Shown one piece after another: positions 40,469 to 48,136 of a stretch of DNA of 49,758 nucleotides (position 1 is the first letter of the stretch; the number at the start of each line of letters is the position of its first letter). The stretch is from Desulfobacterales bacterium (GTDB lineage Bacteria; Desulfobacterota; Desulfobacteria; Desulfobacterales; JAFDDL01). The stretch is taken from the NCBI GenBank assembly GCA_034003325.1, contig JAVEYW010000024.1, forward strand, positions 1-49,758, written 5' to 3'. The notes under the pieces are model-generated. The model saw only the letters and a program-made list of their open reading frames with translations. It searched no databases and was not told where the DNA came from. A program made the translations under genes and the position numbers.

Positions 40469-42070
40469 CTACACGTAATCGGTCATTACCGCTTCCGGAT
40501 CATACGCCTTGATGACGTCATAATTGATTGCCAGGCCGAAATACCGGGTGACGCCATACTTTTCATTTCGATACCGCTTCTTCATGTACCCGCCGAACGT
40601 CTTTATTTTCGGCGGGAAATTCCCGATATTCTTTTGATACCACTTAACGAAGAAGTGGTAGAGTTGGCTCGACCCGATGCCGATTTCGTCGTCTTCAACC
40701 TTGATGCAACACTCTTCAATAAATGAGCCGAAATAATCCAACTCGTCGCGCGTCCGCTTGCTTTCATCGATAACCTTCTGGGGTATCTTGAGCCCGACGC
40801 TTCGCCACTTGAGATACCCGCGCACCAACCAGGCAAGAATCCCGGACGCCTCTTCCCGGAGCGCATCATCCAAATAGGGATCCGCTTGCCGTTCATTTTC
40901 TGCTTCCGGGTTCATCACAAACTTGATATTGAATGGGATATAAATGATGCGGTTCCAGAAGGCGGCGTCTTCCGTGTCCGCCCGGAGCTTGAAATTCGAA
41001 AGAAGGAAAAGAGTGTGTGTCGGCTCGAAATCGGTTTGCCGCTTGTCGTATGGCGATCTTGCCGTGAGCGTATCTTTCCCGGTCATGACCTTCACCCGAA
41101 CGGCGCTTACCTTCGCGTTGTCCTCGGTCTCGGATGCATAGGCTATCCGCAATCCTTTGAGCGCCATCATGGAAGGGTCAATTCCGCTGCTGCTTGGTTT
41201 GTACCCAGAAACCAACATGTCACTGGAAACCGGCCCCCCCAAAGGACCCACGGCATACGAGACAGCTTCCATTATGGTGGTTTTCCCATTGTCGCCATGG
41301 GGACCGATGAAAACCGGAAACTTTTTCTCCACCACCTTCCCGGATATCGACATCCCGAAGAGACGCTGGAGAAACTCCGCCATTTGGTCGTCATCGGCCA
41401 TGCAGGACGCCACGGCTTTTTCAAACCGCTCGCACGGGTGATTCAAGTCAACCCAGGGATGCGGGCTTGCCTTGAGGATCCAGTCTTCCGGCCGGCCAGG
41501 CCGAAACTTCCCGGTTTCGAGATTGACAACTCCATTTGCGCAGCCCAACAAGAGGTGATTGCTGTCGATCTCGTTGCCGCTGATCGCGATGGCGCCGGCC
41601 GATGTGTGAGCGAATTCCAGGCAGGCCTGCCGGCGGTTGTTTCCCCTGAGCTGGTTGGCCCTGTTTTCAAGCGCCTCTACCAGGGCGGTCATACCTTTAA
41701 CCACCTGGTTGTCTTTGATCTCCGGAAGTGTTTTTTTGATCGCGGCCGCTTCGCCCTCGTATGCCTCCGCGACGGCTTCAACTGCCGAAACGGCTTCATC
41801 CATGATGTCCTCGACCCAATGGTGGCCGGCCCACTTCAGCCACATGTTGCGGGTTTTACAAAACACGAATTTGCCACGGTGGAGCGCTTTGTAAAGTTCT
41901 CCATCCCCGTGCTGGTTGGTACGCAGGCACGCCCGGATGAAACCGGATGAAATCTTCTCATCTCCATGGTCCCCTCCGCCGCCTCGGCGCTTTGCTTCAT
42001 CATCTTTGCGCTCGTTCACCTTCCGGCGAATTTCGTTTATGTCGGTGATCTTTTCCGTCATTTGAGCCAT
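40469..42070 (-). CDS. P4-type primase/superfamily-3 helicase
   Basis: 533 residues from ATG 42070; ATG 42061 and a GTG at 42079 are alternatives, none with a clean Shine-Dalgarno. Walker A GPHGDNGKTT lies near 256-265, then GLRIAYASETEDNAKVSAV (Walker B/sensor) and LFLLSNFKLR. The N-terminal part contains a D5_N-like domain (LLLGCANGVVNLETGKFRPG). It should unwind DNA at the origin and, with the CHC2 primase, drive phage replication. It is the first gene of the leftward replication/late operon. Confidence 0.9.
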   Translation of the reverse strand: MAQMTEKITDINEIRRKVNERKDDEAKRRGGGGDHGDEKISSGFIRACLRTNQHGDGELYKALHRGKFVFCKTRNMWLKWAGHHWVEDIMDEAVSAVEAVAEAYEGEAAAIKKTLPEIKDNQVVKGMTALVEALENRANQLRGNNRRQACLEFAHTSAGAIAISGNEIDSNHLLLGCANGVVNLETGKFRPGRPEDWILKASPHPWVDLNHPCERFEKAVASCMADDDQMAEFLQRLFGMSISGKVVEKKFPVFIGPHGDNGKTTIMEAVSYAVGPLGGPVSSDMLVSGYKPSSSGIDPSMMALKGLRIAYASETEDNAKVSAVRVKVMTGKDTLTARSPYDKRQTDFEPTHTLFLLSNFKLRADTEDAAFWNRIIYIPFNIKFVMNPEAENERQADPYLDDALREEASGILAWLVRGYLKWRSVGLKIPQKVIDESKRTRDELDYFGSFIEECCIKVEDDEIGIGSSQLYHFFVKWYQKNIGNFPPKIKTFGGYMKKRYRNEKYGVTRYFGLAINYDVIKAYDPEAVMTDYV

Positions 42071-42079
42071 AGCCCACAC

Positions 42080-42534
42080 GCCCCAAAAAAATTAGTATGA
42101 AAACAACTGGTTTTTAGCCAATAACCGACCGAATTAAAGAAGTAATATTCCATTTTCCATTCCATTTTCAAAATTTACCTGGACACGATGACCGGGGTTG
42201 TTTGACCCCTACGGTGAATGGTCATAGGAAGGACCCGCGATCTCATCCGCCCGGTTGGACCTTTGGGCTGTTTTTCTGTTGCTTGGGGGAAAGGGGGCGC
42301 CGGGGTATGGCCGGCCCAAACCTAAAAAGGATTGAGCCGTTTTAGACGCCATCCAAAGACGGAACGGTGTTGATATCGGCATATGAACGGGGTACTGTGT
42401 TGGGGTACCCAGCAAAAAAAACCGGGTTTTTTGGTGGCAATACGTACCCCAAAAATACCCGGATAGTTTTACTGAAACATAGGCGGCTGTTGATATTATG
42501 CACTTTGCCAGGATGCACAAAAAATCTATCGTGA
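42080..42534. other. Right-end non-coding region with repeated GGGTAC motifs
   Basis: No gene is evident in this 455 bp. It holds a possible leftward promoter (minus strand TTGGCT, 18 bp, TACTAA) and an AATGGA-repeat tract near 42152-42168. Between 42388 and 42462 there is a cluster: CGGGGTAC (42388-42395), GGGGTACCC (42402-42410), inverted GTACCCC (42444-42450) and TACCCGG (42456-42462). Similar motifs lie beside attL at 412-420 and 424-435. Confidence 0.5.
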
Positions 42535-42580
42535 GCCTTTCACGCCGGCAACAGGGGTTCAAATCCCCTTGGGGACGCCA
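42535..42580 (+). other. attR core (tRNA-Glu 3' half)
   Basis: An exact 46-bp copy of 316-361, starting just before the anticodon loop and ending with CCA. It is what remains of the original tRNA-Glu 3' end, now separated from its 5' half by the prophage, and is not a functional tRNA on its own. Confidence 0.93.
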
Positions 42581-42592
42581 AAATATTTCAAT

Positions 42593-42682
42593 GGCTTACA
42601 CAATGTAAGCCGACCTTATCGCAAGCCGGATACAAAATCCGGATACAAAACGCCTTCAGAGTGCCACCTCTGAGGGCGTTTT
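42593..42682. repeat. Hairpins beside attR
   Basis: GGCTTACA (42593-42600) and TGTAAGCC (42604-42611) form an 8-bp palindrome 12 bp after attR. A second hairpin, AAAACGCC/GGCGTTTT with inner TCAGAG/CTCTGA (42647-42682), lies within the 3' end of the relic integrase and resembles a terminator for it. CCGGATACAAAA is also repeated (42627-42638 and 42639-42650). Confidence 0.5.
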
Positions 42683-42909
42683 GCTTTGGGGAAATGGGAT
42701 GACTTCAGCCGGTCCCGAAGATTGTTTTCCATGGCATCACGAGCCGACTCCAATCCCAGTGTACGAAGGTAGCGCTCTGTCGTGGTGGGGTTTTTATGCC
42801 GCAGAATTCCCTGGATTTTCCACAGGGGTTCCCCGGCGGCAAAAAGGATGGATGCGGTCAGGTGTCGGATCGCATGAAATCCGAAGGGTTCCGCTCTGGG
42901 AAAAAACAT
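42616..42909 (-). pseudogene. Relic of a second tyrosine integrase (C-terminus)
   Basis: About 97 residues of the catalytic end of a tyrosine recombinase: GFHAIRHLTASILFAAGEPL gives the HxxRH box, LRHKNPTTTERYL the final His and nucleophile Tyr. The N-terminal domain and the first catalytic Arg are missing, and an in-frame TAG lies just upstream of the first codon. Orientation and distance to the 46-bp core copy the active integrase at attL, so it is from an older element at the same tRNA. Confidence 0.85.
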
Positions 42910-43478
42910 GAAAGAATTGGTGCACTAATTTCCCGGTGCACCCATGTTCATTTTGTGGCGACATGTCTCACATGATGGCAAGATTTAAAAAAGCGGTGGC
43001 ACAAAAACAATATGAAAAGATTTATGGAACTGATGTGATGGAGGGCTTCAAGCTAACTTTTTTTTGATCTGGCCGGCAAATGGCTCTGGCATAAAAAGCC
43101 GCAACTGGCCTCAGTTAGAAGATCATAGGAAGAGGGAATGGCGTCGCCAGTCTTCCTTTTTCAGCCATCCACGTTTGGATGGATTGATAGCCACAGTCTT
43201 GCCCCAGCTTAATTTTTTATAGAGTCAAATCCACGGTGTGTAAAAAGGAAGGGGGGGCTGTTAGCGCCCCCAAGTTGTTGGCAGTAAGCTGAGATCGCAC
43301 GACAAAATTATTATTAACAACAAATCCGGGCCAGCAATTTAAAATACCCAACAATTGCAATTTTTTGGCAATCCGTAGTTGGAAGAAGGGTGGCAAGTAG
43401 AGCGATGAGCGCGGCGTCAACCCCTTGAATTGGGACCGGCAACAGTCAATTACCTTGCCGGTCACAAGGTTTCCCGAA
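42910..43478. other. Gene-free relic region
   Basis: No intact gene is seen. A 31-codon plus-strand fragment (MMARFKKAVAQKQYEKIYGT, start near 42974) with no recognisable family may be debris of the older element. The rest has no repeats or structures I can support, apart from the approach to the OmpA-family gene. Confidence 0.4.
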
Positions 43479-44069
43479 TTACTTGCTGGTGATCCTTAAA
43501 TCAATTCGCCGGTTCTTGGCGCGTCCTTCTTCAGTGCTGTTGTCGGCGATCGGATGTTCCTGGCCGTAGCCCTCGGCCTTCAGGCGGCTGGGATCCACCC
43601 ACAGTTTGACCAGATCCGCCATGACCGCATTGGCCCGCTGCTGGGAGAGTTTCAGATTCGCCTGCGGATCCCCAACGTTGTCGGTACAACCACCGATCTT
43701 GATTGCCACCTTTGGGTAGGCCTTCAGGATCTCGGCAATATTTCCGAGCTGCTCATGCGATTCGGTTCTCAGCGTTGCCTTGCCGGTCTCAAATGTGAGC
43801 CGATCAAACGAAAACCATGTCTTTTCGTCAACTGGGCGCTGCGTATCTTCGATAAAGTCGATCAGTTTGTTTTCCACGCCGAGATCTGGGATGTTGAGCT
43901 CAACACCGCCGGGCAACTTCTTGCTGAAAAACTTACCCTACCCAGCCAAAGCGTCGCACGCCTGTTCCGCGACTTTGTCGGCTTTCCTTTCCCCCAGTAA
44001 CTCTCCAATCTTGCCGATTAAGCCGTCGTTTAATTGATCTTTAAGCTATGCAATAATGTTCTGTGCCAT
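43479..44069 (-). pseudogene. OmpA-family gene interrupted by two in-frame TAG codons
   Basis: The C-terminal 145 codons are an intact OmpA-like peptidoglycan-binding domain (FETGKATLRTESHEQLGNIA, then GGCTDNVGDPQANLKLSQQR and GYGQEHPIADN). The same frame extends upstream to ATG 44069 with a proper AGGAGA Shine-Dalgarno, but is broken by TAG at codon 8 (after MAQNIIA) and again by TAG at about codon 44 (after DALAG). No frameshift is needed. Both could be CAG to TAG. The remaining part from 43916 may still be translated. Confidence 0.75.
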
Positions 44070-44165
44070 GTCTTGTCTCCTATTGCCGCATTCACGTAAA
44101 GCGTTGGACAGCAACCCTATGAACTGCCGGCTGTCCACCGTCATTAGGGGCTGCCATCAAGCAGG

Positions 44166-44975
44166 TTACAGTCCAACCATTTGCTCGATGCGCCCGGTCA
44201 CCTCAGGGGTAAGCCCCAGACCGGATGCCAGTTTCCCCAAGTAGGCCTTCTCAGCCGGCGTATCCACCTCGATCGCCATGAGCGAGGCGGCGTAAAGTTC
44301 AGCTGCCAGATTCGGGTGGCCTTCCGCCGCGCTAATCAGCGTCTCGGTTTCCATGGGCCGTTTCATCAGCTCAAGGATGTAGCGCTGGTCGTCAGCATCC
44401 GCCCCCGCTTCCTGTAGCTTGCCGACGATGCGGTGGGCCTCGCCTTCGTCGATTTTACCGTCCGCCTTTGCGGCGTTGATCATCGCCTTCAGCACGAGCT
44501 CTGAACGATTTTCCAGTTCCCTGCGCTCCACTTCGCTTTGAGGCTCCATGAGACCCAAAGGCACATGGCCTGTGCTCTGGCCGCTGCCTTGCAGCGCCTT
44601 GAAGGCCATTGCCCCGAGGAGCGCCATCACTCCTCCGCCAAGGGCGCCACCCAAGGATTTGCCCCCACCGCCCAGCAGTGCGCCGGCTAACGCCCCCAAG
44701 CCGCCGAGAGCCAGGTTCTGTTTACCACCTGCCGCCTGCCCGACCTGTCCAAATACCTCTCCGAGCCTGCCGCCCAGACCTCCGCCCCCCCCGCTCAGCA
44801 TACCGGAAAGGACGTCTCCCAACCCGCCGCCGCTGGTCCGCTGCCCGCCAAGCAAGCCACCCAGGCTTTCCAGGAGACCTCCGCTGCCGCCACCAAAAGC
44901 GTTCTGCAGCCGTTGGTTGGATGAAGGCGCCATGCCCGCCTGCATCATCGCCCCTAACAAATCACTGATGCCCAT
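44166..44975 (-). CDS. DUF533 (YebE/TerB-like) protein
   Basis: 269 residues. The N-terminal half is extremely Gly/Leu-rich (GGLLESLGGLLGGQRTSGGG), followed by a hydrophobic segment (GGVMALLGAMAFKALQGSG), then the helical TerB-like domain (LKAMINAAKADGKIDEGEAH; LISAAEGHPNLAAELYAASL) of the DUF533 family. It is probably an inner-membrane or periplasmic protein of unknown role. A strong AGGAGG precedes the ATG. It lies between the broken OmpA gene and the BON/LysM gene on the same strand. Confidence 0.85.
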   Translation of the reverse strand: MGISDLLGAMMQAGMAPSSNQRLQNAFGGGSGGLLESLGGLLGGQRTSGGGLGDVLSGMLSGGGGGLGGRLGEVFGQVGQAAGGKQNLALGGLGALAGALLGGGGKSLGGALGGGVMALLGAMAFKALQGSGQSTGHVPLGLMEPQSEVERRELENRSELVLKAMINAAKADGKIDEGEAHRIVGKLQEAGADADDQRYILELMKRPMETETLISAAEGHPNLAAELYAASLMAIEVDTPAEKAYLGKLASGLGLTPEVTGRIEQMVGL

Positions 44976-45040
44976 TTCGTAATCCTCCTGTACTTCTCAG
45001 TTTAATTCGCCATCTCCTTCGCCCGCCTCACCCTAACGCC

Positions 45041-45472
45041 TCAGCCAAGGGGGATGCGGATTTTCTGGCCGGGATAAATCAGGTTCGCATCTTTGATGAC
45101 TTCCCGGTTGGCTTCGAAGATTTTGGGGTAGTCGTTCGCCTTCCCGTAGAACTGTTTGGCAATCGCGGACAGGGTGTCGCCCTTCTTGATGATGTAGTAT
45201 TCAACCTTCTCCTTAACCGGCGGGGCTTTCAATCCATCGATTTTTACGTCCGTAACCCCTTGCACGTTGCCCGCCATGAGCACCGCCTTCTCCATCACCT
45301 CGGAGCTCAGCGCCTGACCCGAAAGGGAAACCACCCCTTTGCTGAAGTCAACTCCCAGTCCGGTGATGCCGGGGTTCATCGCTTCGATATGTTTCTTGAT
45401 TTTTTCAGCCGCCTCTTCATCGCGGTTGAACAGCTTGTTCCCGATTTCCTTAACAAAATCGAATAATCCCAT
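45041..45472 (-). CDS. kbp: BON-LysM protein (Kbp/YgaU-like)
   Basis: 143 residues from ATG 45472, with AAGGAGG upstream. A BON domain (AAEKIKKHIEAMNPGITGLG ... VQGVTDVKIDGL, ~20-80) is followed by a LysM domain (VEYYIIKKGDTLSAIAKQFY to YPGQKIRIPLG, ~91-143). This order and size match E. coli Kbp (YgaU), a cytoplasmic potassium-binding protein. No signal peptide is present, as in Kbp. Ion binding here is inferred from the family. Confidence 0.88.
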   Translation of the reverse strand: MGLFDFVKEIGNKLFNRDEEAAEKIKKHIEAMNPGITGLGVDFSKGVVSLSGQALSSEVMEKAVLMAGNVQGVTDVKIDGLKAPPVKEKVEYYIIKKGDTLSAIAKQFYGKANDYPKIFEANREVIKDANLIYPGQKIRIPLG

Positions 45473-45595
45473 GGAGTCCTCCTTCTGGTATGGTGTCAAG
45501 TGTTTTAAACTCTCTCTTTGGTTGCGGCAATAGGTCTGCATTAGGCTGCTCGTCATTTTTCAGGCTTCCATCACGGAATGAAGCCGCTACACCCT

Positions 45596-46437
45596 TCACG
45601 CTAAATCCCCTTCTTTACCACCAAGAAGCCGTAAACGCCTGATCCGCTCTTCCACAGGCGGATGAGTTGATAACAGCCTTTGCAAATCGCCGAAGAAGGG
45701 GTTCACGATGAACATATGAGAATGGGCGGGATTCCCTCGTGTCAGGGGAACGGCCTGAACTCCCCGGTGCAGTTTTCCCAGGGCGCTTGCAAGAGCCAAA
45801 GGCTTCCCGCTTATTTCCGTCCCCCCTTCATCAGCGGCATATTCCCTCACGCGGGAAACTGCCATGCGAATTAACATGGCCCCCAGAGGCGCTCCGATCA
45901 GAATGAGCATGCGGCCCAGAGGATTCCCCCGCCGATCCCGACTCCCGACACCGAAACGGGCAAACTGTCCGAGCATGGCAACAGCCCCTGCAAACGTTGC
46001 AGCGATAGTCCCGGTCAGGATGTCACGATGCTTCACATGGGCCAGTTCATGCCCCATGACTTCTGCCAGTTCATCATCATCAAGATTTTCCAGGATTCCC
46101 TCTGTCGCCGCGACCGCTGCGTGCTCTGGATTGCGACCGGTTGCGAAGGCATTAGGATTTTTTCGGGAATAACGAAAACCTTCGGCATGGGCAAACCGGC
46201 CTTTTGGGCCAACTCACCAACAATTCTATACAAGCGTGACTGATCCTCCGGTCCGACCTCTGAAGCCGCATACCGCCTCAGGATGATCTTGTCGCTGAAC
46301 CAGTAGGAGAAGACGTTCATTGCGGCAGCAAAAACAAAAGCCATGACCGCACCTTCGCTCCCTCCCATGGCACCACCAACAACGACGAATAGAATAGTCA
46401 GTAATAACATGAGGAAAAACGTACGGGTTCTATTCAT
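45596..46437 (-). pseudogene. htpX: htpX-like M48 metalloprotease, frameshifted
   Basis: The first part (from ATG 46437) has two membrane helices (MNRTRTFFLMLLLTILFVVV, and SEGAVMAFVFAAAMNVFSYW) and continues normally to KVFVIPEK. The second part carries the active site MGHELAHVKHRD and ligand motif VREYAADEGG. They lie in different frames. The -1 frame also encodes the missing middle (NPNAFATGRNPEHAAVAATE), so one base appears lost at the A6 run at 46158-46163. HtpX degrades misfolded membrane proteins. Confidence 0.8.
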
Positions 46438-46741
46438 GGTTCATCCTTTTCCTCCCCCTTTAGGTTTTAGGGACTTTATAAGAGATAGCAGGGGTATTGA
46501 AAGAGTGCCCTCCCGAAGAAGCTAAATACCCTATTTCAGCGTCTAGTTTGAGCCGTGGTTAGAATCTATTTTTCTTAGCAATACTTCTTGCCACAGTGTC
46601 CACTTTGTCCGGCAACCGACAGCGCCGTGATAAGTCAGATTAAACTATTTCAGAAATCATCAGAGTGAAAGCAGTAATCAGCACAATCCCTTTTTACGAT
46701 TTTTATCAACCGACCAAACAGTCCTGGTCCATCTGAAAAAC
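46438..46741. other. Intergenic region without recognised features
   Basis: About 300 bp between htpX and the AhpD-like gene. I see no gene, RNA or convincing repeat in it; the htpX promoter should lie here. Confidence 0.5.
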
Positions 46742-47245
46742 TTACATCATGATGGAATGATCGATCATGTTGACACCGTGAGCTAAGGCATCGACCAAAT
46801 CCCTGTCCTCCCATCCCATCTCTTTGAGTCTTTTAATTTCACCACCCCCCACTGAGCCGGGGGCTCTGACAGCCTTGACGACAAAAGCCAGCATGGCAGA
46901 TTCTTTCTCCTCCAACAGAGACTTTGTCGGATCAGCTTCCATTTGGAGAATATCATCATCCTTCAAACCCTGTTTTTTTAGAATATGTTTGTTGAAGTCC
47001 GTGCAGAAACTGTAGTTCAGGTTGCGGGACACCAGGTAGCGGATATGGGATAGAAGGGCAAAACTGAGCGTAGGATGATCAGTATAATACTTGATTCTTT
47101 GAAGCTGAAGATCAAAAATGGCCGGGCTGGCGCTCATCATCTCCAAGGGCTTGGGTATGACGCCCAAGTTTTTCATGAACATATCGTAAGCTTCTTTGAT
47201 AGTGCCCTCCGCCTGTTCAGGTGAAACGGTATTGATCAGCGCCAT
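46742..47245 (-). CDS. AhpD/carboxymuconolactone decarboxylase-like protein
   Basis: 167 residues, all-helical. MALINTVSPEQAEGTIKEAY, PKPLEMMSASPAIFDLQLQR and RYLVSRNLNYSFCTDFNKHI match the AhpD-like group, whose members reduce peroxides or act on small organics. The usual redox CxxC is here CTDF, so the second Cys is missing and a disulfide-based peroxidase reaction is unlikely. AAGGAGG precedes the start. Monocistronic by spacing. Confidence 0.8.
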   Translation of the reverse strand: MALINTVSPEQAEGTIKEAYDMFMKNLGVIPKPLEMMSASPAIFDLQLQRIKYYTDHPTLSFALLSHIRYLVSRNLNYSFCTDFNKHILKKQGLKDDDILQMEADPTKSLLEEKESAMLAFVVKAVRAPGSVGGGEIKRLKEMGWEDRDLVDALAHGVNMIDHSIMM

Positions 47246-47603
47246 TTGAACCTCCTTTTTGGATCGTTATAAGGCCACCATACTTGCCAAAACCATCACT
47301 ATTCCGGAATCTATTAAAATAGCAAGACTGTATTCGATATGGATCACCGTAACCGAATCCGGTCTTGCCTGTCAATTTTTCAGTTGACGTTTTTAGTTGC
47401 CGTCGGGGTCAGTACCCGGTGGTCATTTCTTGGTTTACCCGGGTTTCAATTCGAAAGAATGTATCTGCCAGTCCATGCCGTGGGAAAATCGCGATAGTCC
47501 AGGAACATAGCCACATTGTTCACTTTTGGGTGTTTCGGATATTGTTGGTATCGTTGATTATTTAACCTACCGTTAATGTTGCACATGGGATAATCATCCT
47601 TGA
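47246..47603. other. Intergenic region upstream of the AhpD-like gene
   Basis: Apart from the likely promoter of the AhpD-like gene (minus strand), I find no gene in these 358 bp; the plus-strand open frame here has no start site or coding character. Confidence 0.45.
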
Positions 47604-47693
47604 GTTGAACGCCTGAGCTAACCGGGCGGCGGCAGAGGCGTTGAATATTGATTCCGCGTCCATCCGCCGCTCCGGTTGAGCGACTTGTTAGCT
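47604..47693 (-). other. attC (59-base element)-like site
   Basis: On the minus strand the 90 bp begin AGCTAACAAGTCGCTCAACC (47693-47674) and end GGTTAGCTCAGGCGTTCAAC (47623-47604). This is the arrangement R''-L'' ... L'-R' of integron cassette recombination sites, with near-complementary arms (TCAACCGG/CCGGTTAGC) and imperfect outer boxes (GTTCAAC instead of GTTRRRY). It lies 38 bp after the stop of the DUF1254 relic, where a cassette attC belongs. Confidence 0.65.
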
Positions 47694-47731
47694 GGCCTGA
47701 CGAATCCCAAGCCTCAGGCCGATTCTTTATG

Positions 47732-47830
47732 CTAGGGCACTAGCTTCACCGGCGGAGGGTTCCATTTGCCGGTGAGCGCATCGGGCTTCGGGGCGTAAAT
47801 ACGCATGGTCAGGTTGAACGGCCCTAAGTA
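47732..47830 (-). pseudogene. C-terminal remnant of a DUF1254/DUF1214 gene
   Basis: The minus strand encodes GPFNLTMRIYAPKPDALTGK then WNPPPVKLVP and a TAG stop (47732-47734). It is clearly related to the ending of the intact gene at 48137-49543 (KGPFSSYLRIYWPEAAALDG), but fits the common DUF1254 C-terminus better. All sequence upstream is lost. It is followed by an attC-like site. Confidence 0.75.
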
Positions 47831-48136
47831 TAAGGAGAATAACCGCAACACCCCTGTATATCAAGGCTGAGAACTGGAGGCTGGATATGCCTGAAATATC
47901 CGTCTTTCCGGCCTCAATCTATTCAACCCCCTGGATTTCCGGCTGAATCCACCCTCTTCCACTGCCTCCCTGGCCTTCTGGCTTGGTTCAGGCAACCTAT
48001 CCTTCTGTTGCTGTGCCGTGTAGAGAAGTGTGAAAACCCAGCGCTAGGCAAACCAGCCTGTATCGGGTGAGGCCCGCGTTGCCGGCAGCAACTCGGGTGG
48101 TGGCGCTAATGCGCCTTTCTTCATGAGGTGAATCGA
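47831..48136. other. Gene-free stretch between DUF1254 relic and intact copy
   Basis: About 300 bp after the intact DUF1254 gene, and before the remnant in its reading direction. It contains no recognisable coding sequence and could hold the breakpoint of a deletion or cassette exchange. Confidence 0.4.

Larger units (their letters stand above)
316..42580. mobile_element. Lambda-ordered tailed prophage integrated in tRNA-Glu
   Basis: The element is bounded by perfect 46-bp direct repeats (316-361 and 42535-42580) that are the 3' half of tRNA-Glu. Integrase lies next to attL. Inside are an immunity region, replication genes, terminase, a lambda-like head and tail gene order including a long tape measure protein (so a long-tailed phage, probably siphovirus-like), and a lysis block. 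No structural gene is visibly broken, so the prophage may be inducible. That last point is inference. Confidence 0.93.

Noticed and set aside
40886..41950. Plus-strand 354-codon frame opposite the helicase
   Set aside because: Shadow frame; no family resemblance, while the minus strand has Walker motifs.
42209..42562. Minus-strand 117-codon frame ending the phage right end
   Set aside because: Its start lies inside the attR tRNA sequence and the composition is not protein-like; the region looks non-coding.
43217..43465. Minus-strand 82-codon frame before the OmpA relic
   Set aside because: No ribosome site, no recognisable motif, and compositionally like the non-coding surroundings.
47365..47565. 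Plus-strand 66-codon frame
   Set aside because: No Shine-Dalgarno or family signal; lies in a decayed intergenic region.
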